NCBI GenBank assembly: GCA_964291275.2
Contig: OZ219800.1
Coordinates: 1,178,001 to 1,242,000 of the forward strand
Direction of reading: 5' to 3'
Length of the DNA: 64,000 bases
Origin: Bin80 sp964291275
GTDB lineage: Bacteria; Bacteroidota; Rhodothermia; Rhodothermales; Bin80
How positions within the stretch are numbered: position 1 is the first letter of the stretch; each line of letters begins with the position of its first letter. A program made the translations under genes and the position numbers. Shown one piece after another: positions 18,498 to 27,052 of this stretch. Under the pieces are notes generated by a model, which had not been told where the DNA came from, ran no database searches, and worked only from the letters and a program-made list of their open reading frames with translations.

Positions 18498-19767
18498 ATC
18501 TATGCCTGGTGTCTACACTATTCGGGAGCACGAGGAGCTCCCAGTACTCGACAAGCACGATCTGGATGATCTGAGAGCCTTCACTAAAAAACATCCACAC
18601 CCCCCAGTCTTTCACTTTGGCTGGAATGGTCGCCTCCATGCGAGCAACTACGTCGGCGTGATCACTACAAATCGTGGTACGGTCGTCGAGATCCTGCCTA
18701 AGATCGACCTTGGCGAGTCTTCGTGCACGAGCCACGAGCGGACTCGTGAGGCATTGTTGATGATGCTGCGTACCTACCGCGGCCTGAAAAGGACTGAGAG
18801 CCTTCCTCCCAGTGCCATCCGGGCGCTACGGCGTTTCCCTTTACTTGAGGTTTTTGTCCAACTTTTCCTAGAGAATGTCGGCCTTTTGGTTCGAGGCGGC
18901 CTCGGCCGACAGTATAGGACGGTCCAAGAAAATCTGTCCTTCCTGCGCGGTCGCATTGTCTTCCGAGATCACCTACGAGAGAACCTGATCGACCGCTCTC
19001 GTTTCTATGTAGAACACGACGAATTGAATCCCAACCGCCCCGCCAACCGACTCATCCGCACCACCCTCGACAGGCTCAAGCCCATTGTACGCAACAAGCG
19101 CAACCGACGGTTACTCGCAGACCTCGAGCCGGCGTTCAGCGCGATACCAACATCGCAAAACCTACAAGCAGACTGGCGAAGCCACAGTATTGATCGCTGC
19201 ATGCGGCACTACGAGGAGGTCATGCAGTGGGTCGAACTCTTCCTCTTCAACTGGGGACTTACAACCTATTTCGGCAGTCACGTCAATCAGTCCCTACTCT
19301 TCCCTATGGAGCAAGTCTACGAGGACTTCGTAACCCATGGCTTCCGCCGCTATCAAACCGAATTTCAGGTGGTCGCCCAAGGGCCTAGGATGCAGATGAT
19401 CCAGCCAAGTTCTGAGCGCAACGCAATGAAGCCAGACATTTCGCTTTGCAAACCATCTAGCACTGTCCGGTTCATCCTCGACGCCAAGTGGAGCCACCTC
19501 GGCGAAAACGAAAACAAAACGATCAGCGATGTCCACGGCAGCGACCTGTACCAGATCTACACCTACGGGAAACGGTACAAATGCCAAACCGTGGCTCTAG
19601 TCTATCCTAGAAACAGCACCTTCACCCGTCCACGCAACTTCCGATTCTTCGACGGCCTGAAACTCGTCCTTCTACCGTTCGACGTTTCGTCGCCCGCAGG
19701 TTCCGAGCGCAGTGTGCAGCGTGCGCTCCGCGAACTGGAGTGCGAAGAAAGGCATCAGGACCAATGA
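18478..19767 (+). CDS. mcrC: McrC-family nuclease subunit
   Basis: Endonuclease partner of the McrB-type GTPase. The 429-residue protein has an N-terminal beta-rich region (NYVGVITTNRGTVVEILPKI) and a central helical part. The PD-(D/E)XK nuclease core is near residues 315-345: KPDISLCKP, then RFILDAKWSHLG, followed by DLYQIYTYGKRYKC. Length and order match PF10117 McrC proteins. The start is GTG at 18478, overlapping mcrB by 20 bp; ATG at 18502 is an alternative. The gene is intact, unlike its partner, so the system is probably non-functional despite a whole nuclease gene. Confidence 0.9.
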   Translation: MLTVTLESMPGVYTIREHEELPVLDKHDLDDLRAFTKKHPHPPVFHFGWNGRLHASNYVGVITTNRGTVVEILPKIDLGESSCTSHERTREALLMMLRTYRGLKRTESLPPSAIRALRRFPLLEVFVQLFLENVGLLVRGGLGRQYRTVQENLSFLRGRIVFRDHLRENLIDRSRFYVEHDELNPNRPANRLIRTTLDRLKPIVRNKRNRRLLADLEPAFSAIPTSQNLQADWRSHSIDRCMRHYEEVMQWVELFLFNWGLTTYFGSHVNQSLLFPMEQVYEDFVTHGFRRYQTEFQVVAQGPRMQMIQPSSERNAMKPDISLCKPSSTVRFILDAKWSHLGENENKTISDVHGSDLYQIYTYGKRYKCQTVALVYPRNSTFTRPRNFRFFDGLKLVLLPFDVSSPAGSERSVQRALRELECEERHQDQ

Positions 19768-19828
19768 AGACCGAAGTCCTAAAAAGAAGACGGTGCCCGG
19801 AGGCGGTTCGAATCTCCATCGACTCTTC

Positions 19829-20494
19829 CTAGTCAGTCTCTACGAGCTTCAGAAGCTTAGTCGGCCAACTCTCGGGGAACGTAGCTTTTACCTCTACGGG
19901 CACCCGAGCTACAGGATGATCGAAAGTCAGGCCGCAACAATGTAATGCAATATTTCGTCCATCAAAACGATGACGCGCACCGTAACGTGCATCTCCCAAC
20001 ACAGGGAAACCTCGAGCAGCGAACTGACATCGGATTTGATGAGCACGACCAGTGATTAACTCCACCCATACAGACGTAACAATCCCATCACTGCTCAGTG
20101 CCCTCCAACGCAGACTCGAATACTTGCCGGACCCTTCGTCCTGAACAATGTGCGCCCGACCCATCTCCTTGTGTAAATAGTCTTCCATTACACCACCTCC
20201 TCCAATCAGGCCCTCCACAACGACGACATACTCCTTCCTTATCCGACGATCACGGAATGCCTGACTCAAGCGCCGTGCTGCCTTAGATGTTCTCGCAAGT
20301 ACCATGGCACCTGATACAGGGCGATCCAAGCGATGCACCAACCCGATGTAGACATTTCCCGGCTTATTGTATTTCTTTTTCAGGTAGGCACGGGCCAGCG
20401 TTACCAAATCCGGATCTCCGGTAATGTCGGCCTGCGAGAGTAGACCCGCAGGTTTATTAAGCGTCAACAAATGATTGTCCTCGAAAAGCCACAT
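19829..20494 (-). CDS. RluA-family RNA pseudouridine synthase
   Basis: Isomerises uridine to pseudouridine in rRNA or tRNA. The 221-residue protein carries the RluA signature IGLVHRLDRPVSGAMVLARTSKAA near residue 50, with the catalytic Asp in HRLDR, and the later ELITGRAHQIRCQFAARGFPVLGDARYG block. It has no S4 domain and so belongs with short RluA/TruC-like members; the RNA target cannot be named. It ends 61 bp from the end of mcrC (convergent). 23 bp separate its start from the end of the DUF5686 gene upstream on the same strand. Confidence 0.92.
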   Translation of the reverse strand: MWLFEDNHLLTLNKPAGLLSQADITGDPDLVTLARAYLKKKYNKPGNVYIGLVHRLDRPVSGAMVLARTSKAARRLSQAFRDRRIRKEYVVVVEGLIGGGGVMEDYLHKEMGRAHIVQDEGSGKYSSLRWRALSSDGIVTSVWVELITGRAHQIRCQFAARGFPVLGDARYGARHRFDGRNIALHCCGLTFDHPVARVPVEVKATFPESWPTKLLKLVETD

Positions 20495-20517
20495 GAGAAT
20501 ACAGCGTGTAAGCCAAA

Positions 20518-22872
20518 CTAACGACGCCCGGCCAAACCAATGCTAACGAATAGTCCCGTTTGTCTTATTCTGCGGCTAAGATCTACACGTAATGGAAATC
20601 TTGCAATACTCAATGTGATTTCATGGGTCCATCTATCATCAACATACACATGCGCGGCTCCAAATCGCATGCTGACCTTTTGATCTACAAGTGGCCTGAT
20701 ACGCAACATCTCAAATGGTAAACTGCGAAAATCGTGCTCCCAATATATTCCTGCCATATGACGCCCAATTAAACGACGGTTGCGGACGGTACGGAGTGTA
20801 CCGAGTGTTCCAATCGGACCCATGCTGCCCTCCGCCACATGCCATTGCTCGATGGGAGCCTTGAGTGTTGCAAATCCCGCCAAGACGCGTACCGACATTC
20901 CGGCAGACTGCGGGCGACGACGCATCAGCGTACGTATGTACCCATCCGTAAACAGGGTTGCCTTCAAATACCGACGGCTTCGAGGGGCGTCGCCATACTC
21001 AACCCTAACTTCAACCCTTTGCTGGGGATCTATGCGATACGGCTGCCAGTCGCTACCGGTAGCAACCCTGAGTTCGAAGGACTTATGGTGCCCCGGCGTG
21101 ATTAAATAATTGTTCGGAAACTCCCGCTGATGCGGCCACGGACTCCTCACCTGGGTTTGAACAGAATCGATAGTGGCATACATCCCGGAAACCCTTGCCC
21201 TGATCCCATGCGCCTCATAACTTGCGTTCAAGCGAACCCTCGTGGCCCAATACCAGTCGAAGTAATCCCGGGCCAACAACCTCGCTGACAACGAGTTTGT
21301 GGCATCGGTGTGAATTGATGTGCCATTTTGCGGTTGCATATCCCGCTCAAATATCACGGAAGTTTGCAGGACGTTCGTCAGTTGATTGCTCAGCGCAGCA
21401 GCCACGCGCGTACGACCATATCCCAAAGATTTTCCAATACGGGCAGCCAATTCTGCGCGCTCTCCTATGGGAAATGCCTTGCCGACTCCCACGAGGGTGC
21501 CATCCACGCGATTATAGCGCAGCCATGGTGCAAAACCTCCGATGAGCGGCCAAACAAATTGGGGCGGATCACCCAGATGAAAGCTGCGTGCCTCCATTTC
21601 TGCACCGCGGACCGAGGCTGTAGCCGGTAATGCCTGACGCAGGGTTAGTGGTCGTTCACGGAGCAGGTCATCAATCACCTCCAATTCTTGGGCCGTCAAG
21701 GCAACCATATCCAATCCCATCAAAAACAGATCATCCCGAAAGACGGAAATCGAATCCACCTGTAACCGCTCTCGACGAGCGAATGGCGCTGTGGGTACAG
21801 TCTGGTTGATCTGATAGTTCATCATTCTGGCAACTTGCCGAACCGTAGTTGGGCTGGTAGCCTCGCCTTCCGGCTCCACATGAATGCGGCCTTCCAGACG
21901 AAGATCTATGGGCAGCCAAAATGAATCTGCCCGGGCAAAACTCTGACGATAAGCTACCCTCCAATCCCGGGTATCAGGGGGGAAAATCACGTGAGAAGCA
22001 GGTCTTAAATCGACTTCTACAAGCGCATAAACACTATCCAGCACAGAAATTCGTCCTATCAGTGCGGCTTCCTGATTGTTTTTTGGAGCAATGTATATAT
22101 CATAGAGTTGCTGATCACCCCAAGGGCGACGCCCTGCAAGCGTAAAATTGTAATGATCCAGCGCATCTGGGTGTGTGGGCCCGAAAAATGCCAACCCGTT
22201 TATCTGCACATGATCCGACGAAAAATCCTGAGGTGCAGGGGTTAGACCCAGCTGTTCATAAAAATCAGCCGTCGAACGCATCGACCGTATGATATCCCGG
22301 GTTCCGGCCTGACTAGTGACAAATCGATCAAGAACGGCTTCACTTATCAGGACGACTCTTTCGCGGCGCCGCAGAGTTATTCTGGAATACATAAGAGCAC
22401 TGTAGGATTCCAGATGGACGCGGCGGGCAACCTTACGGCGAATGACACGCTCCATGATACCGGCGGCTAAATTATCTCCTGTTACCAGTACTTCAGGCAA
22501 AGGAATAACCGCTGGTTCTAGATTCACGTTAATGACTCGTGGATCATCCGGCCCGAGCGTTACTCGCACAGGATTATAGCCGATGTGCCGAAAAATCAAT
22601 GTGGCGGGCAAACCAGGAAGCGTGAGCTCGAAAGCACCATCCCGATTTGTGATCGTACCCTGAACAGCACCATCCAGAACAACATGTGCCGAAATTAGCG
22701 GTAGTCGCGTGACAGAATCCCGCACGGACCCTGTAACAAGCACCTGTCCTAATGCCTGCTGCGTACACACCTGGATAACGATAACGCTCAAAACAGCTAG
22801 CAGCCACCGCAGGATCGGGTGCCTGCATAACAGCCCGAAGCGTGACTCTGACAATCGAGAGCAGACAGGCAT
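20518..22872 (-). CDS. DUF5686/carboxypeptidase-regulatory-domain outer-membrane protein (paralogue 1)
   Basis: 784 residues from the ATG at 22872 (a TTG four codons earlier is also possible). A long basic N-region and hydrophobic core (ILRWLLAVLSVIVIQVCTQQALGQ) form the signal peptide. Residues 45-130 are a carboxypeptidase-D regulatory-like beta-sandwich (VTGSVRDSVTRLPLISAHVVL, GAFELTLPG, HIGYNPVRVTL). The remainder is the DUF5686 region with alternating strands and a probable C-terminal beta-barrel. Such proteins are exported outer-membrane proteins of unknown role. Immediately upstream lie broken pieces of a second DUF5686 gene and of a patatin gene; the same cassette is at 41337-44889. 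Confidence 0.82.
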   Translation of the reverse strand: MPVCSRLSESRFGLLCRHPILRWLLAVLSVIVIQVCTQQALGQVLVTGSVRDSVTRLPLISAHVVLDGAVQGTITNRDGAFELTLPGLPATLIFRHIGYNPVRVTLGPDDPRVINVNLEPAVIPLPEVLVTGDNLAAGIMERVIRRKVARRVHLESYSALMYSRITLRRRERVVLISEAVLDRFVTSQAGTRDIIRSMRSTADFYEQLGLTPAPQDFSSDHVQINGLAFFGPTHPDALDHYNFTLAGRRPWGDQQLYDIYIAPKNNQEAALIGRISVLDSVYALVEVDLRPASHVIFPPDTRDWRVAYRQSFARADSFWLPIDLRLEGRIHVEPEGEATSPTTVRQVARMMNYQINQTVPTAPFARRERLQVDSISVFRDDLFLMGLDMVALTAQELEVIDDLLRERPLTLRQALPATASVRGAEMEARSFHLGDPPQFVWPLIGGFAPWLRYNRVDGTLVGVGKAFPIGERAELAARIGKSLGYGRTRVAAALSNQLTNVLQTSVIFERDMQPQNGTSIHTDATNSLSARLLARDYFDWYWATRVRLNASYEAHGIRARVSGMYATIDSVQTQVRSPWPHQREFPNNYLITPGHHKSFELRVATGSDWQPYRIDPQQRVEVRVEYGDAPRSRRYLKATLFTDGYIRTLMRRRPQSAGMSVRVLAGFATLKAPIEQWHVAEGSMGPIGTLGTLRTVRNRRLIGRHMAGIYWEHDFRSLPFEMLRIRPLVDQKVSMRFGAAHVYVDDRWTHEITLSIARFPLRVDLSRRIRQTGLFVSIGLAGRR

Positions 22873-22892
22873 TCCTCGGAACAATCAATAAA

Positions 22893-23376
22893 AGTACTAG
22901 ACCAAACGTCGGGTATAATAGGCGATTTCCCTGAATGTGATAGACGAAATCCGTGCGCCCTAAACCAAACATTCCACTCAATGATAACCCTAACTCATTA
23001 TAGTGACTCCAGAGACGCTGTAATACCCCTGCCCCTCGAACAAAAGCATGCCCACCGAAGATCGATACGTCGTAGCCCTTATTAGCCGTGGACGATTGTC
23101 CCAGCAGCTCGAAGAGCAGCATACGAAAGTTGTGCTCCTAACATCCAAAAACTATTCGACTACCTTGATAAGGGCGTCCCCGAAGGGTGTGCAATGAACC
23201 ATCCCAGTGATAGAACGTGGTGCCTCCCTCGACAATGAATGAACTCTGCAGTGGTAATGTCCGACCGCCATCAGAAGCCGAACCTACTGAAATACCGTAA
23301 TCAAGGGTTGCCGGTATAAAACGTCTGGTCAATAATGTAATCACGCGCCCACCTCTTCTCAAATAGTACCGACGAA
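22893..23376 (-). pseudogene. C-terminal remnant of DUF5686 paralogue 2
   Basis: Matches the 3' end of the intact gene at 41337-43727 base for base over long runs (roughly 41348-41830), for example the strings encoding ATLDYGISVG, YHWDGSLHTLRG and FELLG. It is split between frames and has internal stops. The match breaks off after GTACCGACGA near 23376, where patatin-like sequence begins. Only about the last 160 codons remain. Confidence 0.85.
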
Positions 23377-23497
23377 GGACGGTTGAATTAGAAGAATGTC
23401 AACCGGACGCATTCCATTTCGTTCGGTATGCGGCATACGCCTGACCAATTTGGTTATCCTCTCGGCCACTCGTACGTCGTGATCAAGCATCCAAAAA
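23377..23497 (-). pseudogene. Patatin phospholipase gene fragment
   Basis: About 120 bp corresponding to 43941-44060 inside the intact patatin gene. It encodes a decayed version of the DHDVRVAERITKLVRR stretch followed by HAERNGMRPVNVLLIQPS. It is joined directly to the DUF5686 remnant on one side and to an ISL3-type end (GGCTCTTCAC at 23499) on the other. Both junctions are deletion scars compared with the 41-45 kb copy. Confidence 0.8.
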
Positions 23498-23498
23498 A

Positions 23499-24040
23499 GG
23501 CTCTTCACTAAATTGGGAGAGGCCGTGGACAAGGTTCGGCGCCAAGAGAACCGGGAGTTGATGAAACAAGGGATGGACGATCTCAAAGGGACCAAGTTTG
23601 ACTGGCTGACCAATCCAGTTAATCTGTGGAGCGGCAAAAGAAACGATTCCAAGCGTTACGCAAGAGTACGTTGAGAACCGCCAGAGCATAGGCCATCAAG
23701 GATCTGTCCCAGAAATTGTGGCACTATGTCAGTCGTATCTGGGCACTCAAGGGCTGGAAGCGATGGCTATCCTAGGCTATGCGTTATCGACTTGAATCCG
23801 TGAAAAAAGCTGCGAAAACCATCAAGAATCACTTGTGGGCATTATCAATGCCATCATTCAAAGGTCAGCAATGGTCCTGCCGAAAGCTTGAACAGCCGAA
23901 TCAAAACCATTAAAGTTCGGGGTCGCGGATTCTGCGATAAACAGCGGTTTGCCAATGCGATTTACTTCTATCTCGGAGGACTGGATCTCTACCCAGATGG
24001 CGTCCAAAAACAGGCTACCCACTCGTAAAAGCGAAGAGCC
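23499..24040 (+). mobile_element. Internally deleted ISL3-type element, 542 bp
   Basis: Keeps both ends: GGCTCTTCACTAAATTGG at the left and, reverse-complemented, GGCTCTTCGCTTTTACG at the right, close to ISL3 termini. Between them lies only the 3' half of a transposase gene, with frameshifts. It corresponds to the part of the intact gene at 29841-30320 (GAVDKVRRQEHK-like start, KYDWLTN, INSRIKTVKVR, DLSP). No matching 8-bp target duplication flanks it (CCAAAAAA versus GAATTTCT), so a neighbouring deletion probably removed one side. Confidence 0.78.
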
Positions 24041-24126
24041 GAATTTCTAGGACTTCTTCTATCCCGCTGGATTCACCAGCCACCGCCATAGGATTCGGTG
24101 TGATTCAACAAAAATCCTGATAGACT

Positions 24127-25059
24127 TCAATTTTCGCTGGGCATGGGTAGAATAAGATTCGTGTTTGTGTATCCCGCAAAAACACCCAAACCTCCGCTCA
24201 CATTGGAGTACACTGGAAACGGCTCTTGCGTCAATGGATCGTGGAAGACATTGCGTTCCAATGATTGAAGATATTTGTAGTAATCTTCACTGAGAGACGA
24301 TATAATAAGACGTAACTCTTTTCTTCCGATTTCATCTGCTACGTTAATGGTGGTCCCACTCCACGAGTAGTCCTTCCCATCAAATAGTCTGTCTGTTGCA
24401 ACAAATTCCGTACACAGACTACTGCCTACTCCTGGCTCAATCGGATCAACATCGTCGAAATAGCCACAGGACCATCCAGGAGTTAAGCCATCGAGCCATA
24501 TTGTTCTATATACACTGTCTGGAACTATCCCACCAAATGCGTACCTATTCCGTACACGACGGTAAACCCCTATTCTGTAGAAATTCATGCCAGGCGTGTC
24601 TGAAAAAACGATTCTGAGATGATATCTACTCACAGGAATTATATCGAACCTAGGTGGACGATATTCAATTGAATAATCGGATATCGCGACTGGAGAAGGA
24701 GCCGCAGAAGTAGCTTGAATACTGACTTCGCCTGGAAAATCCACCTGAAGTGTATACTGGGTTCCATACGAAGGTAATTCACCTGTACTGGAGGCATATC
24801 TTCCATTTCCCTGGTAGTTCAAGATATCGACCATATTGGAACCATCCATGATCCTCACAGACGCATCTGAAATGTATTCGTGTGTTGCATCTCGCTTCAC
24901 GGTGACCCCCAGACTTCTATGCATTGTAACGGACCATGTACTATCTGGGGAAAAGAAGCCGGTAGCTACCGGTTCTGAATTGTATTCCGGGGGGGACACC
25001 TCAACGACGGTCTCGCAACCCAAAAAAAACAGAATCAGTAGAGGCAATGGAGATTTCAT
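24127..25059 (-). CDS. DUF4249 lipoprotein, partner of a TonB-dependent receptor
   Basis: 310 residues from the ATG at 25059, chosen because a lipoprotein signal starts there (MKSPLPLLILFFLGC). The body shows the DUF4249 pattern: VSPPEYNSEPVATGFFSPDSTW, DASVRIMDGSN near residue 65, GNGRYASSTGELPSYGTQYTLQVDFPG, and a C-terminal NVSGGLGVFAGYTNTN. DUF4249 genes sit directly behind TonB-dependent receptor genes in Bacteroidota, presumably as a surface-exposed accessory. Before the IS insertion its ATG lay only 10 bp beyond the receptor's stop (TAA, 25070-25072); that coupling is now broken. Expression may depend on the IS or be lost. Confidence 0.85.
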   Translation of the reverse strand: MKSPLPLLILFFLGCETVVEVSPPEYNSEPVATGFFSPDSTWSVTMHRSLGVTVKRDATHEYISDASVRIMDGSNMVDILNYQGNGRYASSTGELPSYGTQYTLQVDFPGEVSIQATSAAPSPVAISDYSIEYRPPRFDIIPVSRYHLRIVFSDTPGMNFYRIGVYRRVRNRYAFGGIVPDSVYRTIWLDGLTPGWSCGYFDDVDPIEPGVGSSLCTEFVATDRLFDGKDYSWSGTTINVADEIGRKELRLIISSLSEDYYKYLQSLERNVFHDPLTQEPFPVYSNVSGGLGVFAGYTNTNLILPMPSEN

Positions 25060-25142
25060 GAGTGAATTATTAAAATTCAAGCCTGTAGTTTACAAAAGGG
25101 ATGACGGGGAACGCGCTGATCTGCTCAAATACCAGATAATTA

Positions 25143-27052
25143 GTGCTTGCCAGAAAATGATTTTGGTCGTGGGATGATACGATGAATTCGGGTATTTGGG
25201 AGCAGATTTGGTCATTTTTGGTGGATTTGGTCAGGATTTAGCCTGTATTTGGGGTTCTCATCGCATAGGCGTGGTCATCGCAGGAGGATGAATGAATTTG
25301 CGAATCTGGCGGCAATTTTGGGGTAAGAGGTCTGATTTGGGCGTTTAAGCGTGTACATTCGCCCCTTTGTTGCCATGCGTGTAGTAATGGAAGCCCAACG
25401 CGCGTTTGGGCAGGTTCCGATTGAAGAGATTGAGCTTGCCCCCCGAAGCCGGGATGACATTCCGGCGGTATTGCGTGGTTTGCGTTCGATATACAAGAAT
25501 GCAAAGACGCGAGCGAAGATTTTCGAGCTTTTGGAAGGGGGTGTGGCTTCGGGAGTCAGTCACAAATTGGGGCGCCGGGGGATGGATCTGTGGAGGATTT
25601 TCGTTCTGGGGATGCTGAAGCAGGCCCTGAATTGCGATTATGATCGACTGACGCATATGGCGAACAACGACAAGCTCCTGCGCCAGATGCTTGGGCATGG
25701 TGGTTGGCGCGAGGAAGAGGAACCGGAATACCATGTACAGACGATTCTGGACAATGTGAGTTTGTTATCGGAGGAGTTACTGGGCAAGATCAACAAGGTT
25801 GTGGTGGAACATGGGCACGCAGAACTTACGAAGAAGGCCCAGGAGGAAGGGTTACGTTGCAGGGTAGATTCAGCGGTGACGAAGACGCATGTTCATTGGC
25901 CTACGGATGTGAATCTGCTAAGGGATGCGGTGGGTTGTTTGCTTCGGGAGTCGGCACGTATGAGCCGTTCGCACGGCCTGCCGGGCTGGCGCAAGGCGTC
26001 GGATTGGGAAAAGCGGCTTGATCGTTTGTTTCAAGGGGTACGCAGGTCACGGGGCTGGCGTCGTCGTGATCGGGTGCGCAAATACCTGTGCCACTGCAGA
26101 AAGCTGATGAAGAAGGCGTTGGCTTCGCAGCGGAGGTTGGGGGCAGATTGCAGTGATAAGGGGCTACATTACCTGGAATGCAGCTTGAAACTGATCGATC
26201 AGGTGGATCGGCGGTTGCTCAGGGGCGAAAAGATTCCGCATTCGGAGAAGATTTTCTCGGTTCACGAGCCGCATACGCGTTGGATCAGCAAAGGTAAGGC
26301 GGGGGTACAGGCGGAGTTGGGCCTCCCGGTCTGCGTCTTGGAGGACCAGCATCGGTACATTCTTTACTACCAGGTGCTCTACGAGGGGGGCGATTCGTCA
26401 ATGATCGTGGATTTTTTACGGGAGGCCAAGACACTGTACCCGTCCCTGACTTCGTGCAGCATGGATACGGGGTATTCATCGGAACACAACCGGCGCGCAT
26501 TGGAGCAAATTCTGGAACTGGTGATTATGCCGAAGCGGGGTCGTTTAAGTCATGCGGACAAGGAGCGCGCATCCGCTCCGGACTTTGTGGAGGGTCGTCG
26601 TCAGCATCCGGCGGTAGAATCCGCGATCAACAATTTGAACCAGCGCGGACTGGACTTGGTGCGTACGCATGGTAAGGAGGGGTTTGGTCGCACGGTGGCG
26701 CTCTCTGTGGTCGCGGCCAACGTGCATCGTCTTGGCTTGCAGTTGAAGCGGAAAGAAGAGCGGCTCAAGCGCTGGCATCAGGCCCGAAAACGAGCGGCGT
26801 AGCGCCGCTGTAATCCTACCGAAAGAATTTGGACAGGCTCCGCCATAAGCGGAAAGGCAGACATACGTCGGGTTGGCACGCATGGTCGCGTCCCAGCTGC
26901 ATCGGAGAGCAAAAAATGTCTTCCAGTGACCATTCAGCAAGCCGAAAGGCACCTGATTCCCCCGAAACTCCACCAACGACGCCACAATTATGGGCCCAGA
27001 TTGTTATGAGTATAGCAAGAATCGCAAAAATGACCTATTCTCTGACAAGCAC
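25143..27052 (+). mobile_element. Insertion sequence, 1910 bp, copy B (ISNCY/ISDol1-like)
   Basis: Same element as copy A, here with its transposase on the plus strand. Ends are GTGCTTGCCAGAAAAT at 25143 and CTCTGACAAGCAC ending at 27052. The 6-bp duplication TAATTA flanks it (25137-25142 and 27053-27058). It sits in the last 20 codons of the TonB-dependent receptor gene. Taking it out restores a reading frame ending FVNYRLEF followed by TAA. Confidence 0.93.
25351..26802 (+). CDS. IS transposase (DDE type), copy B
   Basis: 483 residues, same sequence as the protein encoded at 14241-15692. The 5' leader between the IS end and this start is about 200 bp and contains repeated ATTTGG-like words (for example near 25190, 25210, 25225 and 25340) that could be transposase- or regulator-binding sites. 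An alternative start is the ATG at 25375. The frame is intact. Confidence 0.9.
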   Translation: MYIRPFVAMRVVMEAQRAFGQVPIEEIELAPRSRDDIPAVLRGLRSIYKNAKTRAKIFELLEGGVASGVSHKLGRRGMDLWRIFVLGMLKQALNCDYDRLTHMANNDKLLRQMLGHGGWREEEEPEYHVQTILDNVSLLSEELLGKINKVVVEHGHAELTKKAQEEGLRCRVDSAVTKTHVHWPTDVNLLRDAVGCLLRESARMSRSHGLPGWRKASDWEKRLDRLFQGVRRSRGWRRRDRVRKYLCHCRKLMKKALASQRRLGADCSDKGLHYLECSLKLIDQVDRRLLRGEKIPHSEKIFSVHEPHTRWISKGKAGVQAELGLPVCVLEDQHRYILYYQVLYEGGDSSMIVDFLREAKTLYPSLTSCSMDTGYSSEHNRRALEQILELVIMPKRGRLSHADKERASAPDFVEGRRQHPAVESAINNLNQRGLDLVRTHGKEGFGRTVALSVVAANVHRLGLQLKRKEERLKRWHQARKRAA

